DNA of 64,000 nucleotides, taken from the NCBI GenBank assembly GCA_963704545.1, contig OY969915.1, positions 1-64,000 on the forward strand, in the 5' to 3' direction. The translations under genes were made by a program, and so were the position numbers. The notes under the pieces are model-generated. The model worked only from the letters and a program-made list of their open reading frames with translations. It was not told the DNA's origin and made no database searches. The stretch comes from VRUE01 sp963704545. Its GTDB lineage: Bacteria; Actinomycetota; Thermoleophilia; Solirubrobacterales; 70-9. Below are positions 38,181 to 46,070 of this stretch, piece after piece (positions within the stretch are counted from its first letter, which is position 1; each line of letters starts with the position of its first letter).

Positions 38181-38765
38181 TCAGGAGCGGTCGAGCCCCA
38201 GTTCAATGATGCGAGCTGCGATCAGGCGGGGGCGGTCGCGGCCAGCGTCCCCACGGATTTCGAGCTTTGTCGCCAGGGCGTCGAGGCGGCGTTGGGCGGT
38301 GCGCTCGCTTACGTGGAGCTCAGATGCAATCTCGGCACGGGTGGCGGGGCGGCCGGCGAAGGCGCCCTCGGAGCGGTACGGAGCTACGAGCGCTGCGGCG
38401 GTCGCTCGCTCCTCTTCGTTGAGCGGCACCGAAGGCGCCGCAGCGGCCACGGTCCCGCCGGCGCGGCCGGGGACCGGGTCGGAGACTTCGAGCCGCTGGC
38501 CGCCGATCGTCAGCGTGTCGCCGTCGCGCAGGCGCCGCGGCCGGTCGAGCGGCTCACCGTTCAGGGACGTGCCGTTGCGGCTGTCGAGGTCGGTCGCCAT
38601 CAGGACGCCGCCCCGGTTCTCGATCTCGAGGTGATTCCAGGAGACCGCCTCGTCGTCGATCGAGACGTCGGCCTCCGGGTCGCGACCTACCACCGTCCTG
38701 CCGGGCGGCAGGGCAACGGACCGGGGCGCTCCCCCCTCTCCCGTCAGCCAGATCCGCGCATCCAT
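38181..38765 (-). CDS. FHA-domain protein with C-terminal helix-turn-helix
   Basis: 194 residues. The FHA domain (about 1-95) shows VVGRDPEADVSIDD, VSWNHLEIEN and DLDSRNGTSLNG, the residues that bind phosphothreonine. The C-terminal part (TRAEIASELHVSERTAQRR) is a helix-turn-helix, so it is probably a DNA-binding regulator controlled by a Ser/Thr kinase; one is encoded 1.4 kb away. Start taken at ATG 38765. Confidence 0.83.
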   Translation of the reverse strand: MDARIWLTGEGGAPRSVALPPGRTVVGRDPEADVSIDDEAVSWNHLEIENRGGVLMATDLDSRNGTSLNGEPLDRPRRLRDGDTLTIGGQRLEVSDPVPGRAGGTVAAAAPSVPLNEEERATAAALVAPYRSEGAFAGRPATRAEIASELHVSERTAQRRLDALATKLEIRGDAGRDRPRLIAARIIELGLDRS

Positions 38766-38861
38766 CGCCGCGAGCATAGATCGATCGAGGTGCAACGCGT
38801 TACGGCTCTCTGGGGACCAGAAAACGTTTCACCTGTCGGGGCCGGGATAGAGTGCGGCGCC

Positions 38862-39509
38862 GTGTCTGCGGACGACGAGAAGCGGATCGCGGCCGAGGCC
38901 GCGGCGGAGCTGGTCGAGGACGGGATGACGGTCGGTCTCGGCACCGGCTCGACGGTCGCCCACCTGCTGCCGGCGATCGCCGCCCGCGGGCTGAGTGGCA
39001 TCCGCTGCGTGGCGACCTCGGTGGCGACCGAGGAGCAGGCGCGGGGCCTGGGCATCCCGGTCGAGGAGTTCAGTGAGCTGAAGCGGCTCGACATCGCGAT
39101 CGACGGCACCGACCAGGTGACACCCGACGGCTGGCTGATCAAGGGCGGCGGCGGCGCCCACCTGCGCGAGAAGATCGTCGCCGCCGCGGCCGAACGCTTC
39201 GTCGTCATCTCCGACTCGAGCAAGCCGGTCGACGCGCTGACCGGACCGGTGCCGCTGGAGCTCTTCGCCTTCGGCCTGCGCTCGACTCTCGCCCGGCTCG
39301 GCCACGAGGTCGAGTTGCGCGACGTCCCGCCCAGCCCCGATGACGGCGCGATCGCCGACTACCGCGGTGGGATCGACGACCCGGCGGCACTTGCGGCCCA
39401 CCTCGAGGCCGACCCCGGCGTTGCCGCCCACGGCCTCTTTCCGCCGGATATGGTGAGCGAGCTGCTGGTGGGGACCGCAGGCGCAGTGACCAGATCCACG
39501 TTCAGCTGA
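38862..39509 (+). CDS. rpiA: Ribose-5-phosphate isomerase A
   Basis: 215 residues. GLGTGSTVAHLLPAI, DIAIDGTDQVTPDGWLIKGGGGAHLREKI (split over the catalytic Asp and Lys) and ISDSSKPV are all typical. It links ribulose-5-P and ribose-5-P in the pentose phosphate pathway. The start is a GTG at 38862. It is followed after 18 bp by the FAD oxidase gene. Confidence 0.94.
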   Translation: MSADDEKRIAAEAAAELVEDGMTVGLGTGSTVAHLLPAIAARGLSGIRCVATSVATEEQARGLGIPVEEFSELKRLDIAIDGTDQVTPDGWLIKGGGGAHLREKIVAAAAERFVVISDSSKPVDALTGPVPLELFAFGLRSTLARLGHEVELRDVPPSPDDGAIADYRGGIDDPAALAAHLEADPGVAAHGLFPPDMVSELLVGTAGAVTRSTFS

Positions 39510-39527
39510 CTCCCGAGGAGGCCCGAA

Positions 39528-40891
39528 ATGAGTGACTTCACCGGACTGAAGATCGCCGGCCGCATCGCTACGCCGAGCGACCCCGACTGGGACGAGGCGC
39601 GCCTTGCCTGGAACCTGATCGCCGACCAGCGGCCGGAGGCCGTCGCCTTCGCCGAGAGCGCGGACGACATCGCCAAGGTCGTCCGCTTCGCCGCCGAGAA
39701 CGGCCTGCGGGTCGCCGGCCAGGGCACCGGGCACGGCGCCGCGCCACTCGGGCCGCTGGAGGGGACGATCCTGATCAAGACCGAGCGGATGCGTGGAATC
39801 GAGGTCGACCCGAGCTCGCGCACCGCCCGGGTCGAGGCCGGCGTGCTCTCAGCCGAGCTGGGCGGCGCCGCCAGCGAGCACCGGCTCAGCGCTTTGCCCG
39901 GCTCCTCGCCCGACGTGGGCACGGTTGGCTACACGCTCGGCGGCGGCATGAGCTGGCTGGCGCGCGCTCACGGCTTCGCCTGCAACCACGTGCGGGCGAT
40001 CGAGCTGGTCACCGCCGACGGCGAGGCACGCACGGTGGACGGCGAGAACGACCCCGACCTTTTCTGGGCGCTGCGCGGTGGTGGCGGTGGCTACGCGATC
40101 GTCACCGCCCTGCAGATCGAGCTGCTCCCGATCGCCGATCTCTACGCCGGTGCCCTGGTCTTCCCGGCGGCGGTCGGCGGCGAGGCCGTCCGCACCTACC
40201 GCGACTGGGCGGCGAACCTGCCCGACGAGGTCACCTCGATCGTCCGCTTCGTCACCCACCGCCGATCCCGGACGTGCCCGAGCCGATCCGCGGGGTGCCG
40301 CTGCTGACGATCGGCGCCGCCTGCATCGGCGACCAGGCCAGTGGCGAAGCCACGACCGCACCGCTGCGCGAAATCGGCGAGACGATCATGGACACCTTCG
40401 AGCAGATGCCCGCCGCCGGACTCAGCCATATCCACATGGATCCGGAGAAACCGGTGCCGGGAATCGGCGGCGGAGTCCCGATCACCGCTCTGCCCGACGA
40501 GGCGATCGACGCCTTCACGGCCGCCGCCGGGCCCGACTCCGGCTCGCCACTGCTGCTCAGCGAGCTGCGCCACCTGGGCGGTGCCGTCGGCCGGCCGGCC
40601 GAGAACGGCGGCGCGCTCTCGCACCTCGATGCCGGCTTCGTCATGTACAGCGTCGGGATGCCGATGACGCCGGAGCTGGGCGAGGCGATCCACGGCCACC
40701 TCCGCCACCTGGAGGAGGCGATGTCCCCCTGGGCCGCCGACGGCGGCTACTTCAACTTCACCGAACGGCCCTGCGACGTCGACGCGATCCTGCCCGCCGA
40801 GGTCTGCTCGCGACTCGCCGAGGTCAAGCGCGCCTACGACCCCGAGGATCGGATCGTGGCCAATCACGCGGTCGCGATAGGGCCCGCTTAA
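39528..40891 (+). pseudogene. FAD-linked oxidase (berberine-bridge type), frameshifted
   Basis: Two frames join to a normal-length protein of about 454 residues. The first (39528-40260) has the FAD_binding_4 domain with GQGTGHGAAPLGPLEG, whose His is the covalent flavin site type, and GYTLGGGMSWLARAHG. After VRFVTH the match moves to another frame from about 40270 (PIPDVPEPIRGVPLL) and ends with GGYFNFTERPCD, the BBE tail. A single missing base in a C-rich stretch near 40262 explains it. It may be real inactivation or a sequencing error. Confidence 0.8.
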
Positions 40892-40898
40892 GAGAAGC

Positions 40899-41456
40899 TC
40901 ACCGAGACGAACCGGCGTCGGGCGGGATCAGGCTCTCGAGCCGGCGAGCGGCGGGATCGTCAGGACCGATGAGCTCGGCGATCGTCGTCGCTGCCGCGTC
41001 GATGTCCTCAGGCGTCGCCTGCGCTATCGCCTCAAGATCGGCCCAATCCTTGGTGCGGTCGAAGAAGGCCTTGAAGATCGCCAGGGAGACACAGTCGAGG
41101 ACCGGTATCTCGCGACCCGCGAGCGGCACCCAGACAACCGCGGCGGCGGCGGCCCGGTGCAGCGGGACGTTGTTGAGGAAGACGTCAACCGGCGTGCCAT
41201 CCCAGTCGAGGCGCGCCTGCCCATCCCGCTCGACCTTGGATATCTCCTCCGGCGTGACCCTCACCCCGTCGGGCAGGCAGGCGAGCGTCTCGCCGGCCCT
41301 TGCGGCGTCGACGAAGATGTTCACGTCCAGGTCGCGCGTGCCGCGCGGCTCCTCGGTGCAGTAGGCGAGGGCGATCGCCCCCCCGAAGGCATGCGGGATG
41401 CTCGCCTCGGTAAGCGAGTCATGGATAGCGAAGAGCTTCTCGAGGAGCGCACTCAC
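40899..41456 (-). CDS. Nucleotidyltransferase-type toxin (AbiEii/MenT-like)
   Basis: 185 residues. PHAFGGAIALAYCTEEPRGT followed by RDLDVNIFV is the nucleotidyltransferase signature (GG...DxDxxI), and VDVFLNNVPLHRA gives the third acidic site. The C-terminal helix bundle resembles AbiEii-type toxins that modify tRNA ends. Its start overlaps the XRE gene stop by 4 bp. The order, antitoxin first, is usual for autoregulated pairs. Confidence 0.75.
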   Translation of the reverse strand: MSALLEKLFAIHDSLTEASIPHAFGGAIALAYCTEEPRGTRDLDVNIFVDAARAGETLACLPDGVRVTPEEISKVERDGQARLDWDGTPVDVFLNNVPLHRAAAAAVVWVPLAGREIPVLDCVSLAIFKAFFDRTKDWADLEAIAQATPEDIDAAATTIAELIGPDDPAARRLESLIPPDAGSSR

Positions 41457-41806
41457 CCCGCGCCCCCCTTTGCCGCAAGGCGATCGGAGAGCTGCGGGAC
41501 GTCCATTTCCGGGCGCGGCCGGAAAGGCAGGGCCTCGGCCAGATCGAGTACTTCGGTGAGAATGCGCCCCGCTCTGTCGGCATTCACAGGGGGTTTGCGA
41601 CGGCCGAGTTGCAACTCGAATCCTCCGGCCGCCGCCAGGCGGGCAAGTGCATCCGCGCCTGGCTCACGGCTGCCCTTCAAGTAGGCATTGACCACCGAGC
41701 GTTGCAGGCCCGAGCGGCGTGCGAGCTCAGCCTGGCTGAAACCGCTTCGATCGCGTATCTGCCTCACGAGAGAGGCAGCCGGGGTCACCGGCGTCTTGGA
41801 TGCCAT
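41453..41806 (-). CDS. XRE-family antitoxin/regulator
   Basis: 117 residues. Helix-turn-helix at about 15-50: IRDRSGFSQAELARRSGLQRSVVNAYLKG. The second half, including RPPRPEMDVPQ-like residues, probably binds the toxin. It overlaps the nucleotidyltransferase gene by 4 bp and has two direct repeats directly upstream, as expected for autoregulation. Confidence 0.8.
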   Translation of the reverse strand: MASKTPVTPAASLVRQIRDRSGFSQAELARRSGLQRSVVNAYLKGSREPGADALARLAAAGGFELQLGRRKPPVNADRAGRILTEVLDLAEALPFRPRPEMDVPQLSDRLAAKGGAG

Positions 41807-41819
41807 GAGGGGATGTTAT

Positions 41820-41855
41820 CGAATTCGCTAACTAACTGTACGCGAATTCGCTAAC
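41820..41855 (-). promoter_or_regulatory. Direct-repeat operator of the XRE/nucleotidyltransferase pair
   Basis: CGAATTCGCTAAC occurs twice, at 41820-41832 and 41843-41855, 23 bp apart (two helical turns). Each copy contains the palindrome CGAATTCG. They lie 14-50 bp before the XRE start and reach to 1 bp from the pgl stop. Confidence 0.75.
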
Positions 41856-41856
41856 G

Positions 41857-42525
41857 CTACGAACCGGCGGCCTCGTCGGCCACCACGGTCATGTTCCCGT
41901 TCTGGACCCGGCCGGCGGGGATCAACGGGTCGCCGGTGAGGAGCCTGGCCAGCGCGTCGCGCTTGTCGGGGCCGGTTACGAGCCAGACGATCTGGCGGGC
42001 CTCAGCCAGGGCCGGGTAGGTGAGGGTCATGCGGCGGTGGTCCTGGTAGGCGCCCTCGGTCAAGGCCACGCGCCGGTCGGCCACCGCGAGGACCGGGTCG
42101 CCGGGGACGAGCGAGGCAGTGTGGCCGTCGGGTCCGAGGCCGAGGTGGACGCAGTCCAGCGGCGCCGGAAGCGTGCTTTCGTAGTCGCGAGCAGCAGCCT
42201 CCAAATCGCGCTGAGTCACGGGCATCGGCCGCAGCATTGCCTGGTGATCCATCGAGAGACCGAGGACCATGTGGGTGAGGTTTCGGTCCTCGCTGCCCGG
42301 CGAGGCAATCCGCTCGTCGACCTGGAACAGCTCGGTCTGCTCCCACGGCATCGACTCGTCCTCACCGAGGATCGCCAACATCGCCCAGGGGCTGCGGCCG
42401 CCGCTCATCGCCAGCCCGAAGGCGTTGCGCTCGGCAACCGCGGCCACGCCGACCTCGGCGATCAGCTCGGCTGCCCGGCGCGCCGCCGCCTTTTCGTCGG
42501 CGACGACCTGGAGTTCGATGCCCAT
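41857..42525 (-). CDS. pgl: 6-phosphogluconolactonase
   Basis: 222 residues. LAMSGGRSPWAMLAIL, FQVDERIASPGSEDRN and LGLGPDGHTASLVPGDP are the family blocks, with the catalytic His in GHTAS. It hydrolyses the lactone made by Zwf. It starts at ATG 42525, 14 bp after the gnd stop, so gnd and pgl are one transcript. Confidence 0.94.
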   Translation of the reverse strand: MGIELQVVADEKAAARRAAELIAEVGVAAVAERNAFGLAMSGGRSPWAMLAILGEDESMPWEQTELFQVDERIASPGSEDRNLTHMVLGLSMDHQAMLRPMPVTQRDLEAAARDYESTLPAPLDCVHLGLGPDGHTASLVPGDPVLAVADRRVALTEGAYQDHRRMTLTYPALAEARQIVWLVTGPDKRDALARLLTGDPLIPAGRVQNGNMTVVADEAAGS

Positions 42526-42539
42526 CCGCCTTCTCGCGC

Positions 42540-43556
42540 CTAGGACGGCTTCTCGTCGTGGCCGCCGAACTGCTTGCGCATCGCCGAGAGCACCTTGCCG
42601 GCGAAGTCGTCGAGGCCGCGCGAGGAGAAGCGCTCGTACAGCGCCGTGGTGAGGACCGGCGCGGGAACGCCCTCGTCGATCGCCGCGATCGAGGTCCAGC
42701 GGCCCTCGCCGGAATCCGAGACCCGGCCCGCGAAGCCGGAGAGGTCGGGTGATTCCTGCATCGAGGCGGCCGTGAGGTCGAGCAGCCAGGACCCGATCAC
42801 GCTGCCCCGCCGCCAGACCTCCGTCACCTCCGGCAGGTCGATGTCGTACTGGTAGTACTCGGGCTGCTCCATGGGCGCGGTCTCCGCGTCGGCCTCGCGC
42901 TGGACCCTGCCCGCGTCGGCGTTCTTGAGGATGTTGAGGCCCTCGGCGTATGCGGCCATCACGCCGTACTCGATCCCGTTGTGGACCATCTTCACGAAGT
43001 GCCCGGCGCCGTTGGGGCCGCAGTGCAGGTAGCCGTTCTCGGCGGGCCCGGGCTCGCCGGTGCGGCCCGGCGTGCGCTCGGCGGACCCGACGCCGGGCGC
43101 CAGCGAGGCGAAGACCGGGTCGAGCCGCTGCACGGCCTCGTCGGGGCCGCCGATCATCAGGCAGTAGCCGCGGTCCAGGCCGAAGACGCCGCCGCTGGTG
43201 CCGCAATCGACGAAGTCGACCTCCTGCTCGCGCAGCTTCGCCGCGCGGCGGATGTCGTCGCGGTAGTAGGAGTTGCCGCCGTCGACGATCGCGTCGCCGG
43301 GCTCGAGCACGGCGGCGACGTCGGCGATCGTCTTCTCGGTGATCTCGCCCGCCGGGACCATCACCCAGACCGAGCGCGGGGCGCTCAGCTTCGAGGCGAG
43401 CTCCTGCGGCGAGGCGGCCGCCTCCGCCCCCTCACCGGCCAGCTCGGAGACGGCGTCGGGGTTGACGTCGTAGGCGACGATGCGGTGTCCGTCGCGCATC
43501 AGCCGCCGCGCCATGTTGGCGCCCATGCGGCCGAGCCCGACCATTCCCAGGTCCAT
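42540..43556 (-). CDS. gnd: 6-phosphogluconate dehydrogenase (decarboxylating, short form)
   Basis: 338 residues, the GndA/YqeC-like short type. GLGRMGANMARRL is the dinucleotide site, FVDCGTSGGVFGLDRGYCLM the substrate loop, and GAGHFVKMVHNGIEYG holds the catalytic Lys. The end GGHDEKPS is normal. It is divergent from zwf across a 133-bp gap with a long hairpin. Confidence 0.94.
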   Translation of the reverse strand: MDLGMVGLGRMGANMARRLMRDGHRIVAYDVNPDAVSELAGEGAEAAASPQELASKLSAPRSVWVMVPAGEITEKTIADVAAVLEPGDAIVDGGNSYYRDDIRRAAKLREQEVDFVDCGTSGGVFGLDRGYCLMIGGPDEAVQRLDPVFASLAPGVGSAERTPGRTGEPGPAENGYLHCGPNGAGHFVKMVHNGIEYGVMAAYAEGLNILKNADAGRVQREADAETAPMEQPEYYQYDIDLPEVTEVWRRGSVIGSWLLDLTAASMQESPDLSGFAGRVSDSGEGRWTSIAAIDEGVPAPVLTTALYERFSSRGLDDFAGKVLSAMRKQFGGHDEKPS

Positions 43557-43612
43557 GTCCCAACCCTACGGGAGAGAGACGACGGCGAACTTTCGCGAAC
43601 CTGCGTGTCTGC

Positions 43613-43663
43613 GGCGTGTCTGAGCTTACGGGGTCATATCGCCCCGTAAAGCTCAGACACGCC
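43613..43663. repeat. 22-bp inverted repeat between gnd and zwf
   Basis: 43613-43633 pairs with 43642-43663 with one bulged base; the loop is TCATATCG. It lies between divergent genes, so it is not a terminator for either by position; an operator or a read-through block are options. Confidence 0.7.
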
Positions 43664-43689
43664 TCGGCGGCAGATAGCCTGCGAGGCCG

Positions 43690-45093
43690 ATGGCGAATCG
43701 CGACGGAAACCGTCCCGACGAGGCCGCAGACGTGCTGACGATCTTCGGCATCACCGGCGACCTGGCGAAGAAAATGACCTTCCGGGCGCTCTACAAGCTC
43801 GAGGAGCGCGGCAGGCTCGGGTGTCCGATCATCGGAGTCGCGATCGACGAGTGGTCGATCGACCAGCTGCGCGAGCACGCCCGCGAGGCGATCGCCACCA
43901 CGGTGGAGGACCCCGACGAGGACGTCTTCGGCCGGCTCGCCGCCCGCTTCTCCTACGTCCAGGGCGACTACGCCGACCCTAAGACCTTCGAACGGGTCGG
44001 CGCGGCGATGGGGGACGCACAGCGGCCCGTCTTCTACCTCGAGATCCCGCCCTCCCTGTTCTCGACCGTGGTCAAGGGGCTTGGCGACGCCGGGCTCACC
44101 GAGAACGCCCACGTCGTGATCGAGAAGCCGTTCGGCCACGACCTCGAGTCGGCGCGGGCTCTCAACTCGACCCTCTGCGAAGTCCTCGACGAGCGCCAGA
44201 TCCTCCGCATCGACCATTACCTCGGCAAGGAGCCGGTGATGGACATCGCCTACCTGCGCTTCGCCAACTCGGTGCTGGAGCCGGTCTGGAACAAAGAGCA
44301 CGTCTCCCACGTGCAGATGACGATCGCCGAGGACTTCGGCGTCGACGACCGCGGCCGCTTCTACGACGCGGTGGGAGCGATGCGGGACGTGATCCAGAAC
44401 CACGCCCTGCAGGTGCTCGCCCTGGTCGCGATGGGACCGCCGACCGGCAACCACCACGACTCGATCCGCGACAAGAAGCTGGAACTCTTCAAGGCGACCC
44501 GAACCGCGGAACCGGAGCGCTACGTGCGGGGCCAGTACGACGGCTTCCTCGACGTCAAGGACGTCGCCGCCGACTCCACCACCGAGACCTTCGCCGCGGT
44601 CGAGCTGGCGATCGACAACTGGCGCTGGAGCGGCGTGCCCTTCTTCATCCGCGCCGGCAAGAACCTGCCGGTGAAGTCCTCCGAGGTGACCGTGGTCTTC
44701 AAGCGCCCGCCGAAACTGGGGGTCGGGCCGAACAAGCAGCCGGACCCCAACCGGATGACGGTGCGGATCGAGCCCACCCCCGGTGCCCGCATGCGCCTCT
44801 TCGCCAAGCAGGCGGGCGAGGAGGCCTACGAGCCCGCCGACCTCGAGGTCCTCTTCGAGAAAGTCCCGGGTGCGGAGCCGGAGCCCTACGAGCGGCTCCT
44901 CGGCGACGCGATCGCGGGCCGCCACCAGCTCTTCACCCGTCAGGACACGGTCGAAGAGACCTGGCGGATCGTGCAGCCCCTGCTCGACGAACCGGGACCT
45001 GTGCACCCCTACGCGCCGGGAACCTGGGGACCGCCCGAGGCCGAGAGGCTGACCCGCGGCATCTGCCAGTGGTCGGAGCCCTGGCTGCCGTAG
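43690..45093 (+). CDS. zwf: Glucose-6-phosphate 1-dehydrogenase
   Basis: 467 residues. Dinucleotide site IFGITGDLAKKMTFRALYKL, EKPFGHDLESAR, active-site RIDHYLGKEPVMDI and the C-terminal domain are standard. First step of the oxidative pentose phosphate pathway. Unlike gnd and pgl it is on the plus strand, divergent from them. Confidence 0.95.
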   Translation: MANRDGNRPDEAADVLTIFGITGDLAKKMTFRALYKLEERGRLGCPIIGVAIDEWSIDQLREHAREAIATTVEDPDEDVFGRLAARFSYVQGDYADPKTFERVGAAMGDAQRPVFYLEIPPSLFSTVVKGLGDAGLTENAHVVIEKPFGHDLESARALNSTLCEVLDERQILRIDHYLGKEPVMDIAYLRFANSVLEPVWNKEHVSHVQMTIAEDFGVDDRGRFYDAVGAMRDVIQNHALQVLALVAMGPPTGNHHDSIRDKKLELFKATRTAEPERYVRGQYDGFLDVKDVAADSTTETFAAVELAIDNWRWSGVPFFIRAGKNLPVKSSEVTVVFKRPPKLGVGPNKQPDPNRMTVRIEPTPGARMRLFAKQAGEEAYEPADLEVLFEKVPGAEPEPYERLLGDAIAGRHQLFTRQDTVEETWRIVQPLLDEPGPVHPYAPGTWGPPEAERLTRGICQWSEPWLP

Positions 45094-45115
45094 CGACAAC
45101 CAGGGCCCAAACGAG

Positions 45116-45655
45116 TCACCTTCGGTCTGTGCGTCGCGCCGTCAGGCCGTCGAGGACCACCTCTACCGGCGAGCGATGCCTGTCGTTGCCGGCCGCCTCG
45201 CGGGTCTGCTGCAGCTCTGTGGCGAGCCGACCCATCTGAGCGCCGAAGCTTCCGACCTCCTTCGCCGCCCTGGCGAGGTCCTGCGAGCGGACCTTGACCT
45301 GGGGGCGACGCGAGAGCGCTCTTGCTCCCACCCCGTTGCGACGGGCCCGGCGAGCGCCGAGCACGAGCCCTCCGGCCGCACCGGCAAGCGCCGCACCGCC
45401 GGCCATGAGCGGCACCTTGGCCTTGCTCACCGCACCGCCGACCGCCTGGCCGGCGTCCTTCGCGGTCTCCTCGACGGTGTGCCGAGCGGTGTCGATCCGC
45501 CCGGACCCGTTCGACGACGCTTTGCTGCGGCTGCGGGAACGCGAGGTGCCCGTAGTCGTTTTGCGCGATTTCGCCGCAGGCGATTTGCTCGCTTTGCGGG
45601 TCGAGCCCCGCGAGCGCGGTTTGGGTTTCTGACGTGCTTTCGTTTTCTCAGCCAT
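45116..45655 (-). CDS. Basic low-complexity protein with glycine-rich span
   Basis: 179 residues. The first 50 are nearly all Lys, Arg, Ser, Thr, Ala (KARQKPKPRSRGSTRKASKS), like histone tails; a Gly/Ala span (LMAGGAALAGAAGGLVLGARR) and a helical end follow. It could bind nucleic acid or the membrane. Proteins of this shape are found in actinobacteria without known role. Its 5' end faces a second small gene 11 bp away. Confidence 0.65.
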   Translation of the reverse strand: MAEKTKARQKPKPRSRGSTRKASKSPAAKSRKTTTGTSRSRSRSKASSNGSGRIDTARHTVEETAKDAGQAVGGAVSKAKVPLMAGGAALAGAAGGLVLGARRARRNGVGARALSRRPQVKVRSQDLARAAKEVGSFGAQMGRLATELQQTREAAGNDRHRSPVEVVLDGLTARRTDRR

Positions 45656-45666
45656 CTCTTCTCCTC

Positions 45667-45942
45667 CTAGTTGTTCCTGCCGAGCTCCCGCTCGCGCTGC
45701 TCGGCGCGCTCCTCATCGAGCTCCGCCTCGACCTGCGCCCGCTTCGCCTGCTCCTCGGCGATCGCGGCCTCGGTGCGCCGCTCCTCCGCCCTCTCGCGGT
45801 GGTGGCGCGCGTCGTCACGCGTAGCGGCGGACTGCATGTGGCCGAGCTCGCGGCGGCTGCGGGCACGCCGGGCAACCGAGACCACAATCGCGAGGACGAT
45901 CAGAGCGCCGATGACTATGGCGACGATTGCAAGGGTTGACAT
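45667..45942 (-). CDS. Small membrane-anchored coiled-coil protein
   Basis: 91 residues: an N-terminal membrane span (TLAIVAIVIGALIVLAIVVS) and then a long charged helix (RERAEERRTEAAIAEEQAKR...). Start ATG 45942 behind AAGGAGG. It probably is co-transcribed with the basic protein downstream. Confidence 0.7.
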   Translation of the reverse strand: MSTLAIVAIVIGALIVLAIVVSVARRARSRRELGHMQSAATRDDARHHRERAEERRTEAAIAEEQAKRAQVEAELDEERAEQRERELGRNN

Positions 45943-46070
45943 CGCTACCTCCTTTACATTGAGGGACTCTCCTAAGTGCCCTGTGAGCGGGAATCGAAAC
46001 CGGAACGGTCTTTCCGCAAAGTCGTCAGGCACGGCCGCGCGACATCCACCCGGGCGCATAGCCTCGTTGG

